A stretch of 64,000 nucleotides of DNA from Mimachlamys varia (GCA_947623455.1 OX392527.1:47288401-47352400), one strand, 5' to 3'. Positions 1 to 13,566 are shown, numbered from the stretch's first letter. Numbers and translations are program-made. The notes: generated by a model not told the origin, from the letters alone.

Positions 1-1975
1 ACAACAATGGCTGCGCCCATGAGAAAGCGTGTAAACGGCGAGTAGAAGACGTGTTCATAACGATGGCGGCGTCAATTAAGTCTTGTGAATTTTGTTTAAA
101 AATCATACGAGACAAGTCTTACAGGTCGTTGACTTCAAAAACGAGTCAAGAGCAATACAGTGCTACTTATCTAAGTTATGCTTCCGTATAGATTATATTA
201 CGCTAATTTTGATTGGCTTAAGGACTAGGTACAGCCATATTGGTTGTTACCTGGATGAAAATGGTAATATTGAAATTTTAATGTTTCCTTCCAATACATG
301 GCATAAGCTTTATCCCATTATGTTAAATATTGATATAGAATGCAGTTCAGCTCCCAAAATTAAAAAAATCTGTACTTAGGAAAAAAATATTCAGTAAATA
401 ATATCCAGATGGGAGTGCGCAAATATTTTTCATATAATTATTTGAAACTTCTCAAAAAAATAATACAAAGCTACTGCAATGTTCATAGCATGATAACCTA
501 GTGTTAAAATTTTGATATTAGTCTGTTAATCAGAGTATCAGGGAGAAATACACAGGTACCCCCTCTAAAAAATGTCGTCCATCGCATGCTGTTTTCAGTT
601 CAGGTAAAAGTAGTTACCTGTATCTCGTGGGGGCAATATAGGGGCATTATTTTATATTAAATAGGTCATTTGTCATGTAAATGTAAGTTTCGTGTCAAAT
701 AAATGTATAAAATAAAATTAATAACACCAACATAACGTAATTTACATTTACGATACGATTACCTAATTACTAATTAAGTTTGAGAAATGTATTTTGATAC
801 CAATGTGCCTCAACTGCCACACATGTTTACGATGGCAACCATTTACGCTAGCGATGTTTGACAGGTGCGAAGCCGAGAACGAATCGGTATAATCAGTGAG
901 TTAATACTGTCCGATCCACGCGGAAGTGTATTATATATACGAATTCCATCAGAATTTTTACAACACAAATTAAACTTTGTTGACAATTCTTTCAAAATCA
1001 TTAAATTACCTTAAAAAACACTGCCGGAAGTGCCGAAGGACATCTTTTCACGTGCTATACATTCGCCCAAAAATGTAAAACTGGCAATCGCTAAAAACAA
1101 TTTATCGTGATAGGAATGGGCAGTTTTTGCTTTATGACGATATACCAAGTAACATTTACCTTTACTGCATGCTTGAATCCAATTTAATTGTTAATTTTGT
1201 CGATGTTTCACCATGCCTCTAAGTCAGGCGTATGAGTATCTAAAACAGTAAATAGTGCAAAATGGAGGACAGGGTAGTATATTTCGCTACATGTACATGC
1301 AACGGGAAGATGTTTGATTTAAGAGATCTGACATAATGTCATAACTCGTCATACCGCAGACGGTAAGATTTTTGTTTTGGCTATGCGGCGTGCCACATAA
1401 ATTTGTCGATCGGCGATGGAAATTTTAAAAATTTGATCCAGATGTGAGCGGTGTTCAGAATGTACATAAATTGCCATTCATGTGACGAGTACATTCTCTT
1501 ATTCTGCGGTTTTCAATTGAAAGAGAGATTTATTCAAAAATCGAAGGCTCGTCTATCATTCTGTGTATATTAAAGTAACAAAAAATGATATTCATTGTTT
1601 TTGTTATCTTTCGCAGTATTCTGCAAACGTGCACGCGTTTTTTGACATATAACACAAAATATCAGAAAAACCACCAAACGTACCAAAATATGGTTGAAAT
1701 TATCGATTCTCCACCACAAAATGTACTTTGTAGTCTATTTTGGTCATGTATTTTGCAGTATTTAATAAAATAACAAGTTTTGGTAAAAACACCTCCGCCA
1801 TATTGAATTGTCCTGTACCTAGTCCTTAAAATCCCATCGCAAAACTGCACTAGAACCAATCAAATGCTTCGTACATATTAATTACCTACGAGGATTTCAC
1901 GGCGAGTTTGCCCACGGGTGATGAGTGAGTTAGCGAAGCGAGATCAACCGTGGGTATCCGACGATGCTCCGCACC
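1..1975. other. Unassigned AT-rich DNA
   Basis: No recognisable gene or repeat array. A 95-codon open frame at 92-379 (+) has no domain I recognise and no clear coding signature, so it is not called. A short inverted pair is visible: the string GTACCTAGTCCTTAA near 1815 recurs in reverse complement near 222-240, each close to a CCAATCA box. Around 1900-1960 there is a GTGGGTATCCGACGATG motif that recurs elsewhere in the window. Confidence 0.5.
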
Positions 1976-2690
1976 CTGGGTGACTCTCTCTGCAACTGTT
2001 CCATATGTTCACGATAGGTTTCTCTTTTATTCATCTTTTGATGCTTAACTTGTTAGTTATATTGCTTAGTTTCCTGTCTTATTTTGCTAGATTTGCATGT
2101 TTGCCGTTTTGATAATGTAGCAGTTATTTCATGTTTTAATCATCTGCTGATGTCCTTGCTTTTAATGTACAACCTGCTCGTTTGTTGTATATTTTTCCTT
2201 GTTATAAGCTTTTGCAGCAGTGTAATCAGCTATGTGATGCATGCTCATTATGTATCCATTCAATACATCAGCAAACTTCTTAACATATCCTTTTTAATTG
2301 CTTTTTTCTTATCTCATTTATCATGCTCCATACATTCGGTATGTATTTTAGATTGTACTATATTAGTGCTTATTCCGTCAATTTTTATACTTTGCTATGT
2401 TAGCATATATATATATACAGCCATGTGCTTTTAATAACAATTCAAACTGCATGAAAACTTGTGCTTGCTCTTAAACTCGCCTATCTTAATATGTATTTTC
2501 TTATTGGCATGATTCTTAGTATACACTACCAAGTTATTTTTCTTGTTTATATCTATGTTATTATTACCGTGCTGTGATTTTTCTTATGTTTGTCGTAATA
2601 ATAGCTCTTCAGGGCTAATGTTCCTGTTACCATGTATACGACATTAAATAAAATTTCTTGTATATTGTATCTTGTATCTTGTACCGTGCG
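1976..2690 (+). mobile_element. Possible non-LTR retroelement 3' end
   Basis: The stretch ends in AATAAAATTTC followed by an imperfect heptamer tail (TTGTATN repeats, 2653-2682), the kind of AATAAA-plus-short-repeat tail seen on some non-LTR retroelement 3' ends. It sits between two copies of the motif GTGGGT(T/A)TCCGACGATG, at about 1947 and 2724, as if inserted next to or within a repeat. No reverse transcriptase is visible; the 116-codon open frame at 2084-2434 is hydrophobic, T-rich translation with no recognised domain. This could equally be ordinary DNA with a microsatellite. Confidence 0.3.
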
Positions 2691-2702
2691 TTTCTGACTA
2701 AG

Positions 2703-2742
2703 CAAACGTCAGAGAAGTGTACCGTGGGTTTCCGACGATGCT
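2703..2742 (+). repeat. Dispersed 40-bp motif shared with the 10-19 kb repeat
   Basis: The sequence reads GCAAACGTCAGAGAAGTG followed by TACCGTGGGTTTCCGACGATG. The reverse complement of the same sequence, with two or three mismatches, lies in every spacer of the higher-order repeat (for example near 9926-9968). Shorter versions of the right half are at about 1947 and 6533. Confidence 0.6.
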
Positions 2743-3389
2743 ATGATACAAAACTTCTTCCTTTCATTCCTTTAAACATATAATTGATTATGGAAAAGGC
2801 AAAAGTAATAAAAGACATATATAATTCTCTCAAAACTATAAAGAAATCTCAACAGGTATGAAAAAGTACGGAAGCCAGATAAATTAAGTGGCGGCTGCCA
2901 GATAAAATATTTTCAAACAGTGGCACCAACAGGCTTCCGTAACAAAAGTGGACTGAGCACCGTGCACGTGACGAGCTATCAAGACGGATAAAGCAAGATT
3001 AGTATATATTTATCTCAGTTCGTTTCAAGTACATTATGAATTCCTGTATTCATAGCGCTGTCTTCACGTCACCTCTATAGCTGAAATCCGTGACGAGTTT
3101 AGTTTTACCCAACACTTATATAATTACCGCGCGTATCATATCGGCGAACACACGTGTCCCTGTAATGAAATGGGCCCATTTGTCTCAATAATATCCATTT
3201 CTGACTGATTTGAAATATAAAAAAAAACAATTTCTTTTAAATTCTAATAAATCTAGCGTTTATCATGATTATTTACAACGTATTTTGTGAACTCGACATC
3301 CATAGAAATAAGTATTTGTGAAATCAAATATACCATGTTACATTTGTTTACATGACACGCATGCACACTCTACACGTGTTCGCGCCAGG

Positions 3390-5010
3390 GGCTATACTAA
3401 CAAGTATGTGATTGTGTCTGCAGACAAGGCATCTACTAACCTGATCCTAGTTTGCAAACACTATTACATTCACTGTTTGCAAAAAGAACTGGGCCTGCTT
3501 GATAACCAAGGTAACCCTACTTACGCATTGACCGGTTTTTCGAAAGATGAAATACTTTCCAATCATACATCAGTATTACAATCATTCAAAATGCCCGTTA
3601 ATGGTAAAGACGCTGAATTACCTCGGCTATATTGGATACCTAAACTACACAAAGATCCTTATAAGCAACGTTTTATCGCTGGCTCGTCTCATTGCTCAAC
3701 CAAGCCATTATCAAAACTTCTTACTACCATTCTTAGCACCGTTAAATCAGAGCTTCAGTCTTATTGTGACACTGTATACTCCAGAAGTGGCATTAATGGG
3801 ATGTGGATTTTGAAAAACTCAAAAGATCTTCTGATCAGTCTTGAGCACCCCATTCTCAAAAATATTTCGTCCATCAAAACATTTGATTTTTCCACCCTGT
3901 ACACTACCATACCACATGCCAAACTGAAAGAACGTCTTCGGTCTCTCATTATGAGAGCTTTCTTTTCCAAAAAGGTGAACGGCGATACAAATACATGGTT
4001 GTGGGCTATCTTGGAACATTCTTTGTGAAAAGCACAACAAAATCTAGGTTGAAATTCACTGAGGAAGATATGGTACGAATGATTGAATTCCTGGTTGACA
4101 ATATCCTTGTTGAGTTCGAAGGAAAGATTTTCCAATAGACTGTTGGCATTCCAATGGGCACTAACTGTGCACCACTTTTGGCTGACTTGTTTTTGTTTTC
4201 ATACGAGGCTGACTTTGTAGAGGGGCTTAGCAGGACGGGTAACAAAAACCTTGCCAAATCTTTCACTTTCAGGTATATCGACGATGTGTTGTCTATAAAC
4301 AACAAGAAGTTTGCTGACTTAGTCGATCGTATATACCCTACTGAACTTGAGATTAAAGACACAACAGACTCTCCTACATCAGCTTCTTTCCTCGATCTTC
4401 ACTTAAACTATGCCCAACACGGGCAACTTACTACTAAGCTGTATGATAAACGTGACGATTTCGATTTCCAATCGTGAACTTTCCCTTTTCTGATAGTAAC
4501 ATCCCTGCTTCTCCATCCTATGGTGTTGACATGTCGCAGTTGATTCGTCATTCTAGGGCTTGCTCTGAATATCGAGACTTTCGTTATAGATGCGAACTGC
4601 TGACAAACAAACTTACGGCGCAAGGATTCGAGAGATGCAGGTTGATGAAGACTATGGTTTTATGGTCGCCATCTTGATCTCATCGAGAAATATTCTGTAT
4701 CTTTGTGTGATATATATGAACATGGACGTATTTGAGTTTGCTTGTTAGTGTGTTTACTTGGTGTGATGACAATGATGACTCGGTTCTCACTTTGAGGATC
4801 GATGCTTACTTGGATGTGACCAAGATTTGCATGGCAGGTGCCGTCGACGAAACAGAAGACGCTAACTCTTCCGGAACACCTGATCTTATTCTCTTGTGCT
4901 TTTACGAGAGTCTCCATGTAAATCTTTCCCTTGTTCCTATTTTGCCCCTAGTTTAATCGATTTTGAGTTCGGATTATGGTTTTGTTGACGCTTCGGTATT
5001 CTCTGATATT
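3390..5010 (+). mobile_element. Penelope-like retroelement fragment A (decayed RT)
   Basis: A broken reverse transcriptase reads across three frames. Visible in order: VVSADKAS and LGLLDNQGNPTYALTGFS (about 3410-3540), LYWIPKLHKDPYKQRF (about 3630), TFDFSTLYTTIPH (about 3880-3920), VGIPMGTNCAPLLADLF (about 4140-4190) and the catalytic FRYIDDVLS (about 4270). These fit the palm and fingers of Penelope-type RTs. Breaks include stops at 4028 and 4138 and a frameshift near 4475. No GIY-YIG endonuclease is visible. The non-coding tail (about 4700-5010) is shared with fragments B and C. Assignment to Penelope-like elements is from motif memory; another RT class close to this family is possible. Confidence 0.75.
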
Positions 5011-5628
5011 TTTAACGTTGTTATATATGACACAGGCTTGCCCAATAATTACATAGACCACACTTGACATTGGCTATACATATTAATCTAATTATCAAGT
5101 ACGGATTCTTTTGTCTGAATGTATGTATTTTTTATTCTAGTTGAATTGCGGTCCTGGTCAGCGACGGTCCCAGTCAGCCCCGGTTCCAGTGAAGGCCGCT
5201 CAGCTGTTTGATACTGTTGTGTCGGTGTAGCTAGGGCTGTGTACGCAGATGTGGTGTGGGAGTGTCCCCCGCCCCCCCCCCCCCCCCCCCCCCCCCAATG
5301 GATTCTTAAAGGTCTTTTGATAATTTTAACGTATTCTAGTGATAATAATGAATTAAAGAATAAACACATTTGCACAGTAGCCTCATTTTTTTTAAATTTT
5401 AAATGTATTATTTGTTTTAGGAAAATTATGTGTACGCACCTGCGTACCCGCATATAGGAAGCTACGCCCCTGGTCGTGTAAAACGTTGCAATATTATAAT
5501 ATCTTGTGATTTATTTTTCAAAACTTGTGATTTGTATTCAATGTTTTTGTTTAGTCGAAAACCAGTGATACATGTTTTAAAAAGTTTGATACTTGTTACT
5601 ATTCGTAATGTAATATATACAATTCGAT
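5011..5628. other. Unassigned DNA with poly-C tract
   Basis: Nothing recognised besides the homopolymer at 5272-5296. Open frames across the tract are poly-proline or poly-glycine artefacts. Confidence 0.5.
5266..5296 (+). repeat. Poly-C homopolymer tract
   Basis: Five C, one G, then 25 consecutive C. The complementary strand is an uninterrupted G-run with quadruplex potential. The length may be an assembly or sequencing approximation, because such tracts are unstable. Confidence 0.9.
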
Positions 5629-6218
5629 ATCATGTGCTTTGTATTGTACAATCTAATTATTTTGGCTATATAGGGCGCTTTCAAATGTTGTATACCTATT
5701 CATCCATTCATATATTATGTTTTAGAAAAAAATATTTTTACATAAATGGTATACTATTTAAAAGTAGACAACTGGTAAAGTTTACAGGACATAGAACTAT
5801 AGTTTTGCTTTCGATATCGAATTTTCCGAAAACATATTTGCACCAAATTACTCCGATTATAAATATTCCCATGAATATAAGTACGCACTTCATACACCTA
5901 GAGATAGCTCATACCGTAAACCTTGATTAGAAGTAGTTTATGCTGTGTGTAATAATTAGATCAATTAACAGGGATATCGACATTTACTTGTGATCTGCTT
6001 AAGTCTCGCTCTCGCGATAAATGGAACGTAGCGGAAGGATACATCAACACTGACCCCAATCCCTATACAAACGCCTCATGAAGGTTTGAAGAGTGTCTCT
6101 GCTACAAATACTTCGCGACCCTGATGCTGTAAAAGAATAAACAATAGTAAGTATAACAAGAGTTGAAAGGCCGAATTTCTTGCAGTTTTTTTCGGTAATT
6201 TATCATTTTCGATTTTAA
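5629..6218 (+). repeat. 590-bp direct repeat, copy 1
   Basis: Matches 8371-8960 at a constant offset of 2,742 bp with only a few substitutions (for example GCACTTCAT versus GCAATTCAT, CTCATACC versus CTCGTACC), so the duplication is recent. No coding content is recognised. The flanks differ: here the copy is followed by unrelated sequence (AAGGGGCATCCCGGGG), in copy 2 by another duplicated module. Confidence 0.9.
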
Positions 6219-7830
6219 AGGGGCATCCCGGGGAAGTCTACAATGAAGTTCTTGAATGTACATGCTGTCTGCACTACCAGATACATTTTCCTGTTATTTC
6301 AATATTCAAAGTCCACTCAAAATGTGTTTATTAGCCACTTGCAAAATTGCATTCCTCGGGAAAGCCCGATAAAAATAGCGCTGATCACGCGTCAGGTCAC
6401 AGCGTTCTCGGTCAATTTGACGAAGGGGCCCAAGAGGGGACGCGGAATGTATTTACATGTACGTCCGATGATGAACCAGACACAAAGTCCATGTATAAAT
6501 TTATTGAATCACATTTACGTTTAACAGTGTCATGTGGGTTTCCGACGATGACAACCATAGGGGTGAAAAGTTATCTTCACGAATCCTCATTTAGAACCAT
6601 TTCACAAAAGGTGTGCATGCATTGAAAAGTACAAAAATAAAATGAAATTATTCCGATTTTTTATATACAACTCGATGTCTTGAAGATTTTTTTCAGATTA
6701 TCTATATATTCATCTAAAATCTATCCAACTTTCAGCGTCAACATACTTTAACACTTACAATTATATATGTATCACGGAAGTCCGTGCACTCATATGACGC
6801 ACCACGCACTAAACATGTAGAATACAGTACATGTATAATATATATATCAAATTTGGAACTTGTCGAGAAGATAATTGTCCAATACTTAATCCATTTATAT
6901 ATGTTATGATTCATTTTACTTTTTTTATGTAAATTTAAAGGTTCGTTAACTTTTTTAACACAACTGCAGACATGGGACATACATGTACAGTGTATATGAT
7001 TTTTTTTATGAATTAATGACTTCACTTATATAAGGCATATATTTTTATTCATATCAAATTTAATACCGGGGTCCAAACCCGATAATATTTGTATAATCCT
7101 TATTTTATAGATTAGGTATGACAAGAATTTTTTATCCGCACATGATAACATAAAATTCATTTTGTCCAAATTAAATCTGTATACATTAAACTCAATCGCC
7201 CAATACCGGCGTTTTACAACGTAACACCCCAATACGGTTTTTCTTGTATGTGAAGAGGTCTTTCTCTTCAGCAATATAATTCAATAATGCCGTTTTACTG
7301 GAATGTTATAAAGGGAATATTACAATACACGCTTTCAAGTTTTACACACGCATTTCATGTAACAGAGGAATGAAAGAGTTATCCCTTGGGAGGCCCCAAA
7401 ACCAAATCAAAACTGTGTCACCGGCTATCCAGAAGAAAACAGTAACATGCAAACAATTGGGCTGTTAGTCTCTCCCTTGAATACTTCTTATCCCTCATTA
7501 TGCTTCCGTAATATAATCCTTACGTTAAAGTTTGACCATTCGGCCACTTTTCGCTTGGTAGTTACATGTAGGTCACGCGGATCGCCATTTTTTGTTTACC
7601 GATGTAGCTTGTTATGTGCATGCGTTATCATATGTGATGCAAAAAAATTTACATGTCCAAATCGTTGATCAACGAATAGTGATTCCCTTTTTTAATTATT
7701 AACTAAAATTTTTGAGAACATATTTCAGCGTAAATCGCCCATTAATTTTCCACAAGAGTATACATTTAATTCATATATACAATAATTTTAAATAAGCATA
7801 AAAAAAATATAGTTTTACCGTGATGCCTCT
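6219..7830. other. Unassigned AT-rich DNA
   Basis: No gene or repeat array recognised. A fragment GTGGGTTTCCGACGATG at about 6534-6550 belongs to the dispersed motif described at 2703. Confidence 0.5.
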
Positions 7831-8370
7831 TTAACGAAATAGTTGTATGGTTTACATAACTTTTCAATAGTAAGTCAAAATAATTTTCTACTACGGCGTA
7901 TTAGGGCCACTGTTAGAATAAATCAACCTTGATTTAAAGAGTATTTTAAATACAAATACATAGTTAGAAGGATCTGACGACAAGACATATAGTCTTATTT
8001 AGGCAATCTCTTTCTTGTACACATGTACGTACAACCTAATATCTTGTATGTACAACTAGTATCTTTTAAGTACAACTTAGTATTTTGTGCGTACAACTTA
8101 GTATCTTGTACGTACAACTTAGTATTTTGTTCGTACAACTTAATATCTTGTACGTACAACTTAATATCTTGTACGTACAACTCAATATCTTGTACGTACA
8201 ATTTAGTACCTTGTACGTTCAAGATGACGGAACACACACACATGCTGTACCTCCTATATTTAGTAATAGATATAGTATACCGAAAAATTGAACAAAACTG
8301 CATCATACAGCTGTTCGTCCTCCTGGGACTCTTCAATGATGCTAAGGGCCAAAAGGCGGGAATCCAAAAT
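7831..8370 (+). repeat. Duplicated module with short 21-bp array, copy 1
   Basis: The module matches 8957-9450 at an offset of 1,126 bp. It contains about 9-10 copies of the 21-bp palindromic repeat (8023-8223), then a tail (8224-8370) with GCATCATACAG, CGTCCT..GGACT and TGATGC segments. The same tail follows each array in the higher-order repeat and occurs alone at 28272-28400. Open frames through the array (7-residue periodic) are artefacts of a repeat length divisible by three. Confidence 0.85.
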
Positions 8371-8960
8371 ATCATGTGCTTTGTATTGTACAATCTAATT
8401 ATTTTGGCTATATAGGGCGCTTTCAAATGTTGTATACCTATTCATCCATTCATATATTATGTTTTAGAAAAAAATATTTTTACATAAATGGTATACTATT
8501 TAAAAGTAGACAACTGGTAAAGTTTACAGGACATAGAACTATAGTTTTGCTTTCGATATCGAATTTTCCGAAAACATATTTGCACCAAATTACTCCGATT
8601 ATAAATATTCCCATGAATATAAGTACGCAATTCATACACCTAGAGATAGCTCGTACCGTAAACCTTGATTAGAAGTAGTTAATGCTGTGTGTAATAATTA
8701 GATCAATTAACAGGGATATCGACATTTACTTGTGATCTGCTTAAGTCTCGCTCTCGCGATAAATGGAACGTAGCGGAAGGATACATCAACACTGACCCCA
8801 ATCCCTATACAAACGCCTCATGAAGGTTTGAAGAGTGTCTCTGCTACAAATACTTCGCGACCCTGATGCTGTAAAAGAATAAACAATAGTAAGTATAACA
8901 AGAGTTGAAAGGCCGAATTTCTTGCAGTTTTTTTCGGTAATTTATCATTTTCGATTTTAA
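8371..8960 (+). repeat. 590-bp direct repeat, copy 2
   Basis: Second copy of 5629-6218. It is sandwiched between the two copies of the array-bearing module, giving the order module, 590-bp copy, module. This suggests that one insertion or unequal exchange generated both duplications. Confidence 0.9.
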
Positions 8961-9450
8961 CGAAATAGTTGTATGGTTTACATAACTTTTCAATAGTAAG
9001 TCAAAATCATTTTCTACGGCGGCGTATTAGGGCCACTGTTAGAATAAATCAACCTTGATTTAAAGAGTATTTTAAATACAAATACATAGTTAGGTGGATC
9101 TGACGACAAGACATATAGTCTTATTTAGGCAATCTCTTTCTTGTACAAATGTACGTACAACCTAATATCTTGTATGTACAACTAGTATCTTTTAAGTACA
9201 ACTTAGTATTTTGTGCGTACAACTTAGTATCTTGTACGTACAACTCAATATCTTGTACGTACAACTCAATATCTTGTACGTACAACTCAATATCTTGTAC
9301 GTTCAACACACACACATATGCTGAACCTCCTATATTTAGTAATAGATACAGTATGCCGAAAAATTGAATTAAACTGCATCATACAGCTGTTTCGTCCTCC
9401 TAGGACTATTCAGTGATGCTAGGGGCCAAAAGGTGGGAATCCAAAATTTA
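8957..9450 (+). repeat. Duplicated module with short 21-bp array, copy 2
   Basis: Second copy of 7831-8370. The array (about 9149-9305) is one or two units shorter and the following tail lacks the GATGACG step. After it, 9450-9600 has degenerate variants (TTGTACATAC, TTGTATGTAC, TTGTGCGTTT), apparently decayed 21-bp units. Confidence 0.85.
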
Positions 9451-10730
9451 TGATCTTGTACAGGATAGTATGTTGTACATACAAATATACTAAGTTGTAT
9501 GTACACTATAATATGCTGTACGTACTAGTTGAACGTACAATATACTAAGTTGTGCGTTTAAGATACTAGGTTGTACATTGTACGTGCACAAGATGAATTT
9601 GTTTGTTCATAGTGGCCCTAATAGGCCCCCTTCCTTTCTTGCCGACTTTTGTTATGTACAAGGAAGTATTTACTTGGATGATATGTCATTTAAACTGCAC
9701 AGAAAGCACAAATATCACGGGTCACACAGAATACTCACTGCACAACCTTTGTATGTATGTAAGTATGTGTCTCAGTGAAGGGAGTATTAAATATCATCTT
9801 TGAAAGATGGAATTCATAATGGTACCTAACAAATTGTGATGTCACAAATAATTCAAATTGCAATTTGATTCGGTTTAGTGTGTTTTTTTTTACGTCCTAT
9901 CAACAGCAAGGGTATATGCGATGTGGCATCGCCGGAAACCCATGGTACACTTCTCTGACGTTTGCATACCATGGGCTAGAATCGATATAAATACTCGTTT
10001 CCCCGAATAGAAGTTTATGCAAACGTCAAGGCAGAAGATTTTTGTTAGATGTTCAATAAGTTTGTGAATGTGCCGCCCTTCAAATCTTACACATATGCGC
10101 TATTAAGAAGAAGTCATTGCCCCTTCCTAACATAATGCAAGTAAATAGCTTGATATCGAAAAGCGTTTTGATTGATCGTTTGTTATTGATTCTAGCTTGC
10201 CAAAACCATTCACATAGACTGCATTACCAGGAAAAGCAGGAATTTTACTTTCATTTTCGAGTTGCATACAGACTGATCATGACGTAATCTGATATCGACA
10301 CTTATGTATAGCAGACGACACCGGGTATTTGCATTATGAAAATACATAGAAAATAACCTTAGTCACTAACATGTATAATATGAGATACACTGTACAAATT
10401 TGTATACTGGGCAGAAGTATGTGATACGTCCACATAACTGTGATCTAAATGATAATATTTCCACGAAAAAAATCAATGACGCTCTTTAGTCTGTTTAATA
10501 AGGACAAGGTAAGTAATGCATCAGAATTGGAGTGTCTCGTATATGTAGTGATAAATTACTTCACCTATCTTTATACTGATTTACATCATACTGGCATGTA
10601 TGTTTTGTTATATTATATTATCTGATACATTTTTATCTAAATTAACTAGGACCAGGATATTAATAATAATAAAAAACAGAACGCTTTTCAACAGTAAATC
10701 AAGGCATTGCTACTGCGGTGTATAAGAACC

Positions 10731-11619
10731 AGTACAACTTTGTATCTCGTACGTACAACATAGTATCTTGTACGTACAACTTAGTATCTTGTACGTACAA
10801 CTTAGTATCTTGTACGTACAACTCATATCTTGTACGTACAACTCAATATCTTGTACGTACAACTCAATATCTTGTACGTACAACTTAGTATCTTGTACGT
10901 ACAACTTAGAATCTTGTACGTACAACTTAGTATCTTGTACGTACAACTTAGTATAATGTACGTACACCTATGTATCTTGTATGTACACCTATGTATCTTG
11001 TACGTACACCTATGTATCTTGTACGTACAACTTAGTATCTTGTACGTACAACTTAGTATCTTGTACGTACACCTATGTATCTTGTACGTGCAACTTAGTA
11101 TCTTGTACGTACAACTTAGTATCTTGTACGTACAACTTAGTATCTTGTACGTACAACTTAGAATCTTGTACGTACAACGTAGTATCTTGTACGTACAACT
11201 TAGTATCTTGTACGTACAACTTAGTATCTTGTACGTACAACTTAGTATCTTGTACGTACACCTATGTATCTTGTACGTACAACTTAGTATCTTGTACGTA
11301 CAACTTAGAATCTTGTACGTACAACTTAGTATCTTGTACGTACAACTTAGAATCTTGTACGTACAACTTAGTATCTTGTACGTACAACTTAGTATCTTGT
11401 ACGTACAACTTAGTATCTTGTACGTACAACTTAGAATCTTGTACGTACAACTTAGTATCTTGTACGTACAACTATGTATCTTGTACGTACAACTCAATAT
11501 CTTGTACGTACAACTAAATATCTTGTACGTACAACTCAATATCTTGTACGTACAACTCAATATCTTGTACGTACAACTCAATATCTTGTACGTACAATTA
11601 GGACCTTGTACGTACAAGA
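10731..11619 (+). repeat. 21-bp palindromic array 1
   Basis: About 42 copies of TTGTACGTACAA (a perfect 12-bp palindrome) joined by nine-base linkers, mostly CTTAGTATC, with variants CTCAATATC, CTTAGAATC and CCTATGTATC. Because 21 is divisible by three, 200-300-codon frames are open on both strands and encode only a heptapeptide repeat; I do not regard these as genes. Confidence 0.97.
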
Positions 11620-12677
11620 TGACGTAACACACACATATGCTATACCTCCTATATTTAGTAATAGATACAGTATGCCGAAAAAATGAATTAAACTGCATCA
11701 TACAGCTGTTTCGTCCTTCTAGGACTATTCAGTGATGCTAGGGGCCAAAAGGCGTGGAATTCATAATGGTACCTAACAAATTGTGATGTCACAAATAATT
11801 CAAATTGCAGTTTGATTTGGTTTAGTGTGTTTGTTTTTACGTCCTATCAACAGCAAGGGTATATGCGATGTGGCATCGCCGGAAACCCATGGTACACTTC
11901 TCTGACGTTTGCATACCATGGGCTAGAATCGATATAAATTTTCGTTTCCCCGAATAGAAGTTTATGCAAACGTCAAGGCAGAAGATTTTTGTTAGATGTT
12001 CAATAAGTTTGTGAATGTGCCGCCCTTCAAATCTTACACATATGCGCTATTAAGAAGAAGTCATTGCCCCTTCCTAACATAATGCAAGTAAATAGCTTGA
12101 TATCGAAAAGCGTTTTGATTGATCGTTTGTTATTGATTCTAGCTTGCCAAAACCATTCACATAGACTGCATTACCAGGAAAAGCAGGAATTTTACTTTCA
12201 TTTTCGAGTTGCATACAGACTGATCATGACGTAATCTGATATCGACACTTATGTATAGCAGACGACACCGGGTATTTGCATTATGAAAATACATAGAAAA
12301 TAACCTTAGTCACTAACATGTATAATATGAGATACACTGTACAAATTTGTATACTGGGCAGAAGTATGTGATACGTCCACATAACTGTGATCTAAATGAT
12401 AATATTTCCACGAAAAAAATCAATGACGCTCTTTAGTCTGTTTAATAAGGACAAGGTAAGTAATGCATCAGAATTGGAGTGTCTCGTATATGTAGTGATA
12501 AATTACTTCACCTATCTTTATACTGATTTACATCATACTGGCATGTATGTTTTGTTATATTATATTATCTGATACATTTTTATCTAAATTAACTAGGACC
12601 AGGATATTAATAATAATAAAAAACAGAACGCTTTTCAACAGTAAATCAAGGCATTGCTACTGCGGTGTATAAGAACC

Positions 12678-13566
12678 AGTACAACTTTGTATCTCGTACG
12701 TACAACATAGTATCTTGTACGTACAACTTAGTATCTTGTACGTACAACTTAGTATCTTGTACGTACAACTCATATCTTGTACGTACAACTCAATATCTTG
12801 TACGTACAACTCAATATCTTGTACGTACAACTTAGTATCTTGTACGTACAACTTAGAATCTTGTACGTACAACTTAGTATCTTGTACGTACAACTTAGTA
12901 TCTTGTACGTACACCTATGTATCTTGTATGTACACCTATGTATCTTGTACGTACACCTATGTATCTTGTACGTACAACTTAGTATCTTGTACGTACAACT
13001 TAGTATCTTGTACGTACACCTATGTATCTTGTACGTGCAACTTAGTATCTTGTACGTACAACTTAGTATCTTGTACGTACAACTTAGTATCTTGTACGTA
13101 CAACTTAGAATCTTGTACGTACAACTTAGTATCTTGTACGTACAACTTAGTATCTTGTACGTACAACTTAGTATCTTGTACGTACAACTTAGTATCTTGT
13201 ACGTACACCTATGTATCTTGTACGTACAACTTAGTATCTTGTACGTACAACTTAGAATCTTGTACGTACAACTTAGTATCTTGTACGTACAACTTAGAAT
13301 CTTGTACGTACAACTTAGTATCTTGTACGTACAACTTAGTATCTTGTACGTACAACTTAGTATCTTGTACGTGCAACTCAATATCTTGTATGTACAACTT
13401 AATATCTTGTACGTACAACTATGTATCTTGTACGTACAACTCAATATCTTGTACGTACAACTCAATATCTTGTACGTACAACTCAATATCTTGTACGTAC
13501 AACTCAATATCTTGTACGTACAACTCAATATCTTGTACGTACAATTAGGACCTTGTACGTACAAGA
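12678..13566 (+). repeat. 21-bp palindromic array 2
   Basis: About 42 units, the same length as array 1 and nearly the same order of variants, offset by 1,947 bp. Confidence 0.97.

Noticed and set aside
92..379. 95-codon open frame as a possible gene.
   Set aside because: No recognisable domain, no splice context and AT-driven composition; chance frames of this size are common here.
2084..2434. Hydrophobic 116-codon frame as a membrane protein.
   Set aside because: The hydrophobicity follows from T-rich DNA; there is no family resemblance, and it ends in a TA microsatellite.
10823..11701. Long open frames (up to about 370 codons) on both strands across the 21-bp arrays, encoding heptapeptide repeats such as SCTYNLV.
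   Set aside because: A 21-bp repeat has a length divisible by three, so stop-free frames persist by periodicity on both strands. There is no non-repeat domain and no splice or start context.
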